Assembly: GCA_031550725.1 (NCBI GenBank)
Contig: JAVBOH010000002.1
Location: 1 to 64,000, forward strand
Length of the DNA: 64,000 nucleotides
From: UBA946 sp031550725
GTDB lineage: Bacteria; Bacillota; Clostridia; Oscillospirales; Ruminococcaceae
Direction: 5' to 3'
Shown here: positions 25,639-35,004 of the stretch, one piece after another
How the letters are laid out: every line of letters begins with the position of its first letter
How positions within the stretch are numbered: the first letter of the stretch is position 1
The notes under the pieces: generated by a model
Databases searched by the model: none
What the model was told of the DNA's origin: nothing
What the model saw: only the letters and a program-made list of their open reading frames with translations
Made by a program: the position numbers and the translations under genes

Positions 25639-27858
25639 TTATGCTTGTGCTTTAATATAATTATAAAGCATTAGAATTGCATCAGCACGGGTCATTTCCT
25701 TGCTGCCATTAAATTTAGCTGTGCTGTCAAGTTTAATAGCACCCTTGCCGTAACAAATTGCGATATAGCCAATATCTTCGCTATTTGCAGCAACATCCTT
25801 AAACGGAGTTGTATAAATACCCTTAAGCTTAGCATAATCCTCTGCATTCATAGCTTTAACCATATATTTACAAGCTGCAGTTTTAGTCAAATTCTTATCA
25901 TTTACAGCCTTGGTTTTAGTGTTTGTGTTATTATTTATATAGTAATAATAAATCTCATAGTTATTAAAAACCTTGGTGCAAAGAGTTGTAAATTCTTCTT
26001 CGGTGATAACCATGTCAGGCTGGAACTTTCCACCAGTGGTATCAAGAGTAACGCCATGACGAGTAAGCTCCTCAATAGCCTTTTGCGCAGCAATACCATT
26101 AATATCTGTATACTTAATATCAGCCGCATTCTCAACAATTTCAGCTCCATTATATGCACATAGCTTACCAGTTTTTGCGTTCAAAGTATAAATACCCATT
26201 GAATATACCAAATATGTTTTTGCCTTACCCTTTAAATCAACATAACCGTTGTGATAAAGTTCAGGTTTTTGCTGTTTGAAAAGCTCTGTATAAGCCTGCT
26301 CTGTTGAAAGAATAGTTTGCTTTGTGAACTTAACATCATCAGTATAACTATAATTAAACTGTGTAACATTATTATTTGAATCAACTGTGATATAAATAGA
26401 ATCATCTGAAACCTGAATACCATTTTCAAACCTGTTAAATATAAATGTACGTGAAGTGTCATAATATTTCTCTTTTTCGCCCCAATATGAAACTTCCTTT
26501 GTATTACTTTCATCAGCCTTATATTTTTTATAAATACTTGGGAGATAATACTTCATTACATCCTGTGCAGTAGAATTTGCTTTTTCAACATCAAGAACAG
26601 GAAGCTTTTCATTTTGAGTGTAGCTGTAACCGCTAAAGTAAAGTATCTTGCCTGTTTGCGCATCAAGCTTAACATTAAGTGATTTATATGATTTACTGCC
26701 GCTATATGAATAACTCATATTCCAGTAATATTTTGAAGTATTTGTATAATTATTCTTTTCCTCATAAAGATTAGCCTGACTGCACTTCATATCACTTGAA
26801 ATATTAATATACTTATCCTTATCAAGTATTTCAAGCACCTTAGCTCTTGAAAGCAGCTTTTCATTTTCGCTTATAGCCTTAGTTTCAGATGGTGTGAAAC
26901 TCACACCTGTTGCAGGATTAATAATATCCACTGAATCATCAGCACAATCCTCTGTTTCAGCTATTACATCCTCACCATAATCATTGCTGTACATCTTGTT
27001 ACGGTCTGCATTCATAGTAGATTCTTTACCAGAAATAGCATCGATTTCACTTGTAAATGTAGGTGAATAAACGATATTTACAGTTTTCTTGCCTGTTTCA
27101 TAATCAGTGTCAACAACATAATATGGCACAAGAGTATTAAGCGACTTATAAGCTTCAATAGCTTTTGTTTCGGAAATAGCATTAGCCTTTTTCTTAAAAG
27201 TTGCGTTTTCCCACCATGAAATATTCATACTCTTAATCTCACCTGTATTTTTATCAACAGAAATAGAGCCAGTATTATTCTGTACCTTAACACCATTGAA
27301 TTTACGCTGGATTTTAAATGTTGCTGTATTTCCATGCATTGAAACACCGTTTGATGTAACCTCACACTGAGAATAAATTGTAGGGTCAATCTTTTTTAGT
27401 GATGCCTTTGCTTTTGAAAGAAGTGCTGCATCGGAAAGCTTTGCAAGCTTCGGTGTGATCCAGTCATAATTCTGACCGTCCGAATAATAGTATGAGTTGA
27501 TTACATCACCAACAATTGTAACATTCAAGCTTTTATATAAATGTGTTCCGTCAGACTCAAGATCATCGGAAGAATTTGACCAGTAAAAATTATATGTTGT
27601 TACACCGTTGTTTGTATATGTATTGTATGTAAATTCTGTCAGAGCCTTTGGAACAGTAACACGCTTTTTTACCTTTGTGAGCGCAGTTTTCATAGCAACA
27701 TCGCTATTGTCGGACGAGCTTTCTCCTACCATTATAGGATTTACAACAATCGAATCTTCATAAGCAATTTCAACATCGGCATATGCAGTTGTCATTGCGA
27801 GCGAGTTAACTGCCATCAATGCAACAAGTGCAATTGACATTATTTTTCTCTTTTTCAT
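25639..27858 (-). CDS. Secreted protein with YcdB/YcdC-like repeats and SLH domains
   Basis: 739 residues. The signal peptide is cleaved after about residue 27 (MTTAYA-D). Repeated Tyr-rich beta modules (about 60-570) such as FKIQRKFNGVKVQNNTGSISVD look like the YcdB/YcdC PepSY-related domain. The C-terminus has SLH-type repeats: YTDINGIAAQKAIEELTRHG... and FKDVAANSEDIGYIAICYGKGAI...MTRADAILMLYNYI. It would be bound non-covalently to the cell wall. Role unknown; PepSY domains often inhibit or regulate extracellular proteases. Confidence 0.8.
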   Translation of the reverse strand: MKKRKIMSIALVALMAVNSLAMTTAYADVEIAYEDSIVVNPIMVGESSSDNSDVAMKTALTKVKKRVTVPKALTEFTYNTYTNNGVTTYNFYWSNSSDDLESDGTHLYKSLNVTIVGDVINSYYYSDGQNYDWITPKLAKLSDAALLSKAKASLKKIDPTIYSQCEVTSNGVSMHGNTATFKIQRKFNGVKVQNNTGSISVDKNTGEIKSMNISWWENATFKKKANAISETKAIEAYKSLNTLVPYYVVDTDYETGKKTVNIVYSPTFTSEIDAISGKESTMNADRNKMYSNDYGEDVIAETEDCADDSVDIINPATGVSFTPSETKAISENEKLLSRAKVLEILDKDKYINISSDMKCSQANLYEEKNNYTNTSKYYWNMSYSYSGSKSYKSLNVKLDAQTGKILYFSGYSYTQNEKLPVLDVEKANSTAQDVMKYYLPSIYKKYKADESNTKEVSYWGEKEKYYDTSRTFIFNRFENGIQVSDDSIYITVDSNNNVTQFNYSYTDDVKFTKQTILSTEQAYTELFKQQKPELYHNGYVDLKGKAKTYLVYSMGIYTLNAKTGKLCAYNGAEIVENAADIKYTDINGIAAQKAIEELTRHGVTLDTTGGKFQPDMVITEEEFTTLCTKVFNNYEIYYYYINNNTNTKTKAVNDKNLTKTAACKYMVKAMNAEDYAKLKGIYTTPFKDVAANSEDIGYIAICYGKGAIKLDSTAKFNGSKEMTRADAILMLYNYIKAQA

Positions 27859-27954
27859 AAAAAAATCAATTCCTTTCTATACGCTTTTTTTAGGACTTCA
27901 TATATAAAACAATTCTAAAAGGCTTATTTTTTCATATTACCGCTTTATTTGTAT

Positions 27955-27993
27955 ATATAAACAAAACAACGTACATAAAAATATGCACGTTGT
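27955..27993 (-). terminator. Terminator of the Zn-peptidase gene
   Basis: Minus strand ACAACGTGCAT pairs with ATGTACGTTGT (one G-U pair), followed by TTTGTTTATA. Confidence 0.75.
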
Positions 27994-28005
27994 ATATAAC
28001 TTTGA

Positions 28006-28704
28006 TTATCTTCTACGCCTGTTATCGTTTTGATTTACCATACCAATAAGACGTAAAAGCTGCAAAATGGAGTTAATAAGCGATGCAACATAAGTCATTG
28101 CAGCCGCAGTAAGAACCTTTCTGACAGAGGACATCTCATTATTTTCAAATCGACCCGAACCCTCAAGAATTCTTACAGCACGGTTTGACGCATTAAATTC
28201 AACAGGCAGGGTTACAAGCTGAAAAATGATAATAGCACAAAATAGAATTATACCAAAGTTGGCAAGTCCTGTAAAACCGATGGCAAGACCCAAAATAATA
28301 ATTGGGGCTGAAAGTGCAGAGCCAATATTTGCAACCGGAACAAGCTTGCTGCGAACGCTTATCGGAGCATAGCTTTCATGATGCTGAATAGCATGACCGC
28401 ATTCATGTGCTGCAACACCAATTGCTGCAACTGACGTACTGCTGTAAACACTGTCGGAAAGCCTTAATCTTTTAGCAGTCGGGTCATAATGGTCGGTTAA
28501 GTTACCTGAAATGTGCTCAATAACAACGTCATTTATTCCTGCATTATAAAGAATATCCTGTGCTGCTTGAGCACCAGTCATTCCAGCCTTTGACGCCACT
28601 TTCGAATATTTCTTAAATGTAGCATTTACATTCCATGATGCAATCAAGCTTATAATTGCACCTAATATAATAAATCCAATTCCGTAATAGCTATAATATC
28701 CCAT
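28006..28704 (-). CDS. Neutral zinc metallopeptidase, YugP family
   Basis: 232 residues from ATG 28704. N-terminal helix (about 5-25), then the zinc site HECGH (the HExxH motif) in GVAAHECGHAIQHHE, then two or three more membrane helices and a basic tail. This is the Zn-peptidase-2 family of membrane proteins with unknown substrate. AAAGGA before ATG 28704 decides the start. It is 35 bases downstream of an ABC exporter gene and may be in its operon. Confidence 0.87.
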   Translation of the reverse strand: MGYYSYYGIGFIILGAIISLIASWNVNATFKKYSKVASKAGMTGAQAAQDILYNAGINDVVIEHISGNLTDHYDPTAKRLRLSDSVYSSTSVAAIGVAAHECGHAIQHHESYAPISVRSKLVPVANIGSALSAPIIILGLAIGFTGLANFGIILFCAIIIFQLVTLPVEFNASNRAVRILEGSGRFENNEMSSVRKVLTAAAMTYVASLINSILQLLRLIGMVNQNDNRRRR

Positions 28705-28739
28705 AATAATACATCCTTTCAAAAACTTCAATTCGTATG

Positions 28740-30488
28740 TTAAACAATCTCAAACTGAGCATTAAACAATTTATGATAAAATCCTTGTTTATTAAGCAAT
28801 TCCTCATGACTCCCCTGCTCGATAATATCGCCGTCACGCATAACAAGAATAACATCCGAATCAATAACAGTTGACAAACGATGTGCAATAACAAAGCAAG
28901 TCTTACCCTGCATAAGCTTTGCAAATGCCTTTTGAACATTTTGCTCTGTGCGGGTATCAATGTTCGATGTAGCTTCATCAAGAATAAGCATTGGCGGATT
29001 AACAAGCATTATTCGTGCAATCGACAAAAGCTGTTTCTGACCATCGGAAAGATTATCGCCATCCTTTGAAAGTATTGTATCATACCCTTGTGGTAAGCGT
29101 TTGATAAAGCTATGTGCATATGATGTTTTTGCAGCATTTATAATTTCTTCATCACTAGCATTCTGTCTGCCATATGCGATATTTTCCTTGACTGTACCAG
29201 TAAAAATCCAGCTATCCTGCAAAACCATGCCATAAAGCGAGCGTAAATCATTACGCTTGATATCACGAATGTCAAGCAAATCCTTATCAATGCAAATACT
29301 GCCTGAATTAACATCATAAAAACGCATTAACAAATTTATCAGAGTGGTTTTTCCACAGCCAGTCGGACCAACAATAGCAATCATCTGCCCTTTTTCGACT
29401 GCTAAATTCAAGCTTTTTATCAAAGGAATTTCTGGTGTATATGAAAACATCATATCACTAATCTGCATACTTCCATCCGAATCTAAAATTGTCATATTAT
29501 CGGTATCCGAAACCTCTGGCTCGCTGTCAATAACATCAAAAATTCGTCTTGCTGATGCAAATGCTGACTGGAGTTCTGTAATAACGCCTGTAATCTCGTT
29601 AAATGGCTTTGTATACTGGTTTGCATAACTTAAAAATGCAGCTACCTGACCAATAGTCATAGCAGATGTACCGCTTATTATCGACAAACTTCCGAAAATT
29701 CCAACAGACATATAAACAAGCCCGTTAACAAAACGTGTTGTAGGGTTTGCGAGTGCGGAATAAAACTGTGAAAGTACACCGCATTTATAAAGTCTTTCGT
29801 TAATTTCCTCAAATTTTTCCTGCGAACGACCCTCATAGGAAAACGCTCTGACAACCTTAGCACCGCTTATTGACTCCTCAATAAGTCCTGATAGTTCACC
29901 ACGAACACGAGATTGCTCAGCAAATTTATCATGTGAAATTTTCGTTATAAATGCAGCAACAAAAAGTGATAGCGGTGTCAGTATTATAACAACAATTGCA
30001 ATTTTAACATTAATTCTAAACATAAAAAATATTGTACCAATAATAGTAATAATACCTGTTAAAAACTGATTGAAACCTTGCAGCATACCATCAGAAATCT
30101 GCTCGGCATCAACAGTCACACGTGAAATAATCTCACCATGCGGAGTTTTATCTATATACGATAATGGCAGAGTGCCAATTTTATCATACAAGTCATTTCG
30201 AATATCACGAATAGCGTTGTATGTGATTTTATTTGTGCAGACTGACATTAACCATGTAAAAAAGGCAGACGCAATTACAACACAAATTAACTTAATTAGA
30301 ATAGGTAAAATTCCATTGAAATCAACATTAGATGGACCAATTATATGGTCAATCGCATTACCAATTAAAACAGGTGCATAAAGCGCCATTGAAACACTTA
30401 TAAATGCTGAAATCACAGCAAAAATCACATAAGCTGCATACTTTTTGATATATTTGAGCAATCTTTTTAAAACTTTAATATTATTCAT
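28740..30488 (-). CDS. ABC exporter half-transporter, catalytic NBD subunit
   Basis: 582 residues: six membrane helices (about 15-300), then the ATPase domain with Walker A GPTGCGKTT, signature LSDGQKQ, Walker B LILDEATSNID and switch His in VIAHRLST. The start is ATG 30488 (MNNIKVLKRLL), with GGGGTGAG upstream, 16 bases after the partner gene. Its canonical Walker B Glu with altered signature complements the partner's degenerate Walker B, the pattern of heterodimeric multidrug/lipid exporters such as BmrCD. Confidence 0.9.
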   Translation of the reverse strand: MNNIKVLKRLLKYIKKYAAYVIFAVISAFISVSMALYAPVLIGNAIDHIIGPSNVDFNGILPILIKLICVVIASAFFTWLMSVCTNKITYNAIRDIRNDLYDKIGTLPLSYIDKTPHGEIISRVTVDAEQISDGMLQGFNQFLTGIITIIGTIFFMFRINVKIAIVVIILTPLSLFVAAFITKISHDKFAEQSRVRGELSGLIEESISGAKVVRAFSYEGRSQEKFEEINERLYKCGVLSQFYSALANPTTRFVNGLVYMSVGIFGSLSIISGTSAMTIGQVAAFLSYANQYTKPFNEITGVITELQSAFASARRIFDVIDSEPEVSDTDNMTILDSDGSMQISDMMFSYTPEIPLIKSLNLAVEKGQMIAIVGPTGCGKTTLINLLMRFYDVNSGSICIDKDLLDIRDIKRNDLRSLYGMVLQDSWIFTGTVKENIAYGRQNASDEEIINAAKTSYAHSFIKRLPQGYDTILSKDGDNLSDGQKQLLSIARIMLVNPPMLILDEATSNIDTRTEQNVQKAFAKLMQGKTCFVIAHRLSTVIDSDVILVMRDGDIIEQGSHEELLNKQGFYHKLFNAQFEIV

Positions 30489-30504
30489 AATTACACTCAC
30501 CCCA

Positions 30505-32226
30505 TCACTTGTTTTGAGATTTATAAATCTCTTTATACACGTCACAGGAGTTTAACAGCTCATCATGAGTGCCTATACCAAGCATTTTACCATCGTCCAA
30601 AACTATGATTTTATCGGCATGGAGAATTGACGAAACACGTTGTGAAACAATTATGAAAGTGCAGTTTTTGGTGTATTTTTTTATTGAGCCACGAACTTTT
30701 GCATCCGTTGCGAAGTCAAGTGCCGACATACTGTCGTCAAGTATAAGAATTTCAGGTTTTGCAGCTAATGCCCTAGCAATACAAAGTCTTTGACGCTGTC
30801 CTCCCGAAAAATTCTTACCACCCTGACTAACTATTGAATTTATCCCATCAGGCATTTTTTTTACAAACTCATATGCATCAGCAGTTTTTAAAGCATTAAT
30901 AATTTCATCATCTGTTGCCTTTTCGTTACCCCATCTTATATTGTCCGCAATAGTTCCCCAAAAAAGCTGTGAATGCTGCGGAACAATACCAATCCACGCA
31001 CGCAAATTTGATAATGTATACTTTTTTACATCTGTTCCATCGACAAGTACACTGCCATCGGAGCAGTCATAAAATCTAGGTATAAGATTAATAAGCGTTG
31101 ATTTTCCTGAACCTGTGCCGCCGATAATTCCAACAGTTTCTCCCCTTTTAACATAAAAGTTAATACCCTCAAGAGCATTTTCACCATTGTTATTATAGTA
31201 AAATGACACATTCTTAAATTCAATTTTAGGGGCATATAAATCAACCTTAACACTACTTTTATTACCATTACGAATGCTAGGTAAAGCGTCAAAAACCTCA
31301 TTAATACGGTTAGCACTTGCTGATGCTTTCGTAAAAATAACAACTAAATTTGCGACAACAACAAGTGCAAGCGAAATCTGTGTAATGTAGTTAACAAAAG
31401 CGATTATTTGTCCTTGAGTTAATGCACCACTTTCAACACGAAATCCACCATACCAGATTATTGCAGCAATTGCAAGGTTTAACACAGCATAATTAAGTGG
31501 ATTTAATAACGCCGACAGCTTTGAAACACTTACAGATGTATGTGTAAAATCGTCATTTGCATTATGAAATTTTGTACTTTCAGTATCCTGACGTGAAAAT
31601 GCTCTGATAACACGAATACCAGTTAACGACTCACGGGTACGAAGTGAAATCATGTCAAGTTTTTTCTGAATAACACGATAAAATGGCACAGAACGAAACA
31701 TAATAATATACAAAATCATCACAACAATTGGCATTGCAATCAGAAAAATTACAGACAGCTTAAGGTCAATTCGTATTGCCATAATCGTTGCACCGATAAC
31801 AAGAAATGGCGCACGAACAACAAGACGTATCAGCATAGCAACAGCTAATTGCAACTGGTTAACATCATTTGTAAGACGAGTTGTGAGGGAGGATGTGCCA
31901 AATTTATCAAGTTCAGCATGAGAAAGTGAATTGATATGCCTGAACAAATCGTTACGCAAATTTGTACCTACCCCCTGCGATGCTTTTGATGCAAGATACT
32001 GACAAATAAGCGCAAACACAAGTCCAAAGACACCAAGCAGAACAATATATCCACCCATTTTAAGTATGTATTCTTTGCCATATCCGCCGTTAATACCGTT
32101 GTCAATAACTTTCGCCATTAATAACGGCACAAGTAATTCAAATACTGCCTCGATAAACTTTGCAGCAGGACCTATAATAAGCTCTTTTTTGAAATCCACG
32201 AGATATTTTTTTGCTAGTTTAAACAT
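30505..32226 (-). CDS. ABC exporter half-transporter, degenerate NBD subunit
   Basis: 573 residues: six membrane helices then an ATPase domain with Walker A GGTGSGKST and FSGGQRQR. Walker B is LILDDSMSALD, with Asp replacing the catalytic Glu, and Gln replaces the switch His (IVSQRVSS). These are the marks of the non-catalytic site in heterodimeric exporters. First gene of the pair. Confidence 0.9.
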   Translation of the reverse strand: MFKLAKKYLVDFKKELIIGPAAKFIEAVFELLVPLLMAKVIDNGINGGYGKEYILKMGGYIVLLGVFGLVFALICQYLASKASQGVGTNLRNDLFRHINSLSHAELDKFGTSSLTTRLTNDVNQLQLAVAMLIRLVVRAPFLVIGATIMAIRIDLKLSVIFLIAMPIVVMILYIIMFRSVPFYRVIQKKLDMISLRTRESLTGIRVIRAFSRQDTESTKFHNANDDFTHTSVSVSKLSALLNPLNYAVLNLAIAAIIWYGGFRVESGALTQGQIIAFVNYITQISLALVVVANLVVIFTKASASANRINEVFDALPSIRNGNKSSVKVDLYAPKIEFKNVSFYYNNNGENALEGINFYVKRGETVGIIGGTGSGKSTLINLIPRFYDCSDGSVLVDGTDVKKYTLSNLRAWIGIVPQHSQLFWGTIADNIRWGNEKATDDEIINALKTADAYEFVKKMPDGINSIVSQGGKNFSGGQRQRLCIARALAAKPEILILDDSMSALDFATDAKVRGSIKKYTKNCTFIIVSQRVSSILHADKIIVLDDGKMLGIGTHDELLNSCDVYKEIYKSQNK

Positions 32227-32309
32227 TAATTATAACCATCTTTCGTGAGAAATAAATCATATTGTTATGTCAACACAGTAATATAGTGTTCAAATTTAAC
32301 CTGACTATA

Positions 32310-32777
32310 TCAATCCTCGCTGTCATTATTTTTTTTACGAAAAATAACAAGCTTGCTGAAAAGATAATTTATTACAAGCACAAAAACTTGTGCAATAATT
32401 TTCATAATATACATATTTAGGTGCAGAACATCAACAGTCACCATCATAAAAGTCAGCTCCAGTACATATGAAACAATTCTTGCACCATAAAATTGCCCTG
32501 ACTGACGAAAAAAATCACGCTTTGATGTTGATACACTTTTAAACACACACGATTTATTTGTAAAAAAAGCAAACGTAACAGCACATATCCACGAAATCGT
32601 TGTAGCAACAGCAGTGTTAGCACCTAGGTATGCTGCTAAATACTGGGTGCCAAGCGAAACAAGTGTCGTTAATGCACCAAAAAAAATATAAAGCCAAACT
32701 GACTCATGTTTATAGTAAATCTCCCCAATTTTTTCAGGCATAACCGATAGAATTTTTTTTATCATTTTGTCAAACAT
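32310..32777 (-). CDS. GtrA family membrane protein
   Basis: 155 residues with four membrane helices; the conserved FAFFTNKSCVFK between helices 2 and 3 and the C-terminal NYLFSKLVIFRKK are GtrA signatures. GtrA proteins help move lipid-linked sugars across the membrane for glycosylation of envelope polymers. No glycosyltransferase gene is adjacent. Confidence 0.85.
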   Translation of the reverse strand: MFDKMIKKILSVMPEKIGEIYYKHESVWLYIFFGALTTLVSLGTQYLAAYLGANTAVATTISWICAVTFAFFTNKSCVFKSVSTSKRDFFRQSGQFYGARIVSYVLELTFMMVTVDVLHLNMYIMKIIAQVFVLVINYLFSKLVIFRKKNNDSED

Positions 32778-32952
32778 AACGTTCCTCCGCTATAAATCAT
32801 ATATTAAGTATTATACCACATTTTTATAAATTTTAATACTATATTTAATTTATTTCATGTAAAATTATACTTATCATACATAAAAACAATCGTATAATAT
32901 GTTGTTCGAAACTATATTGTCCACAATATTTTCTTATGCGAATTATCTTATC

Positions 32953-32987
32953 AAAAAAAGCGTGCCGCAAATCAAATGCAGCACGCT
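32953..32987 (-). terminator. Terminator of the second chemoreceptor gene
   Basis: Minus strand AGCGTGCTGCA pairs with the arm TGCGGCACGCT across an 8-base loop, followed by a run of T. Confidence 0.85.
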
Positions 32988-33002
32988 GATATTCGAAAAT
33001 TT

Positions 33003-34844
33003 TTACTTGTTAATCAAATCAAGCAATGACCTAGCTTCTTCAGCAATACCATGTGCAGTCTGCTGTGATTCAGATGCAGCCTGTGAGTTTAAATTAACAA
33101 CACTCATGATATTATCAAAGCCCTGTGAAACACTGACAATTGCAGATGCTTGATTTTCTGTTGAAACTGTGATTTCCTTGATAATTTCAGCACTCTTGTT
33201 AGCTTCATCAACAACACCGCTTAGTGTTTCGGCTGTTTCTGATGCAATCTTTGTACCCTCGTCAACTGCTAAAATAGCTGTATTTATAAGCGATTCCGTT
33301 CCCTTTACAGCTTCGGAGCTTCTGTTTGCAAGGTTACGAACTTCATCCGCAACAACAGCAAACCCCTTACCAGCAGCACCAGCACGAGCAGCCTCAACAG
33401 CAGCATTAAGTGCTAAAATATTAGTCTGGAATGAAATATCTTCGATAGTTTTAACGATATTTGCAATACCAGCAGATGCTTTCTTGATTTTATCCATAGC
33501 TTCCTGCATAACACCAAGCTGTTCATTGCCACGAACAAGGCTTTGTGCTGTATGCAATGTGATTTCCTCGGCATTTCTTGCAATAATAGTATTATGCTTA
33601 ACCTGATCTGCAATTTCATTAAAGCTGGTCTGTAAGCTTGAAACTGACATTTCCTGCTCGGATGCACCATTTGAAAGAGTATCCGATACATTAAGCATTG
33701 CATTTGACAAATTGCTGACATTTTCAGAAATAGTACCAATCTCATTAACGATAGTGTTGGAGTCAGATAGATATTGCTCAGTTTCATTCATCTTAGTCTT
33801 GAGGTTGAAAACCATTGCGTTAATACCATCACACAACGCAATAAATTCCTTGTTGTTATCAACATTAATCGTTCTGTTGATATTGCCTGATGCAATGTCC
33901 TTAACCGCATCATTAATCTGGTAAATACCATTGATAATGCTCTTTTTAACATTCTGAGTTACAGCAAGTATAATAACAACAAATACAATGAATGAGAAAG
34001 CAAATACCACGATAAAAACAAGGTTTCTCTGGCTAAACATCTCGGACTGAGGAAGTGCGGCAATCAAAATATTACCGTCATGCTCTGTTGATGTGCAGTA
34101 TACCTTTTCACCGTTAACAGTGATAATCTTAGGTGATGACAAATCATCCCTGAACTCTTTTCCAATCAAAGATGAGTTTGGATGTGAAACTATAAGTCCT
34201 GTTTCCTTATCAATTGCAAATACATAACCAGTATTTCCAACTAAAAAGTTTTTAAGTACATTATCAATAGATGCAGCTGCCATCGCCTCATCAAGACGTG
34301 TTGGTGACATACCAATCTGAACAATACCAGTTGAATCTGTTCGTGAAACACTTACATACTGGAACAGCTTTCCTGTTGTACCGCTTGGAGTTGGCTCTTG
34401 CGCAATTTCAATAGATGGATTAGTCAAAATAGGAATAAATGGCAAAGTCTGCTCACTAGTGTTAAAGTCAAATCCATAAAATCCTTCAATTGTACCCCAC
34501 AATAAAACACCCTTTTCATCAGTTACATGAAGTTCATCAACTTCAAGAAGCTTTTGAATTTTCAAAAGTTCATCCATGTTAGTAATAACATCAGGGTTAA
34601 GCTTAATCATTTCAGCAAAAGCACGAGCTTTTTGAATATACTCAGCATCTAGCGATGCTTTTAGGTTATCGATATCCTTATTGTTTACTTCAATAGTATC
34701 AATTACCGCACTAAGTCTTTCAGGACTTATGTCATCAGCGGATGAATAGGCAGCCATTGTTTGAATAAAGAATACAGCGGCAGTTATTAAGACTAGACCA
34801 ATACCACATACAATTATTAAGTTTTTTAACATATTTCTGCGCAT
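33003..34844 (-). CDS. Methyl-accepting chemotaxis protein
   Basis: 613 residues. Membrane helix at about 10-32, an extracytoplasmic Cache-type sensor (about 35-280), second helix (about 285-305), HAMP, and the signalling domain with tip DISFQTNILALNAAVEAARAG near 480. The sensor differs from that of the 16573-18534 receptor, implying another ligand. Single-gene unit with its own promoter and terminator. Confidence 0.92.
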   Translation of the reverse strand: MRRNMLKNLIIVCGIGLVLITAAVFFIQTMAAYSSADDISPERLSAVIDTIEVNNKDIDNLKASLDAEYIQKARAFAEMIKLNPDVITNMDELLKIQKLLEVDELHVTDEKGVLLWGTIEGFYGFDFNTSEQTLPFIPILTNPSIEIAQEPTPSGTTGKLFQYVSVSRTDSTGIVQIGMSPTRLDEAMAAASIDNVLKNFLVGNTGYVFAIDKETGLIVSHPNSSLIGKEFRDDLSSPKIITVNGEKVYCTSTEHDGNILIAALPQSEMFSQRNLVFIVVFAFSFIVFVVIILAVTQNVKKSIINGIYQINDAVKDIASGNINRTINVDNNKEFIALCDGINAMVFNLKTKMNETEQYLSDSNTIVNEIGTISENVSNLSNAMLNVSDTLSNGASEQEMSVSSLQTSFNEIADQVKHNTIIARNAEEITLHTAQSLVRGNEQLGVMQEAMDKIKKASAGIANIVKTIEDISFQTNILALNAAVEAARAGAAGKGFAVVADEVRNLANRSSEAVKGTESLINTAILAVDEGTKIASETAETLSGVVDEANKSAEIIKEITVSTENQASAIVSVSQGFDNIMSVVNLNSQAASESQQTAHGIAEEARSLLDLINK

Positions 34845-34892
34845 TAAATTCTCCCCAATCTAAAAATATTATTTTTTATATGCCATAATAAT

Positions 34893-34921
34893 ATTTTAGC
34901 GTATTCTTAACATTTTTGCAA
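34893..34921 (-). promoter_or_regulatory. Promoter of the second chemoreceptor gene
   Basis: Minus strand TTGCAA (34921-34916), 17 bases, TAAAAT (34898-34893). The leader contains a 9-bp inverted repeat AATATTATT / AATAATATT (34865-34895) that overlaps the -10 region. Confidence 0.6.
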
Positions 34922-35004
34922 TTGAAAGAATTACAGATTTTTTATTCAATATATTGTATGTGTTACAACTATATAAATATTTATGGCTTATTTAGCCATA
35001 TTGA

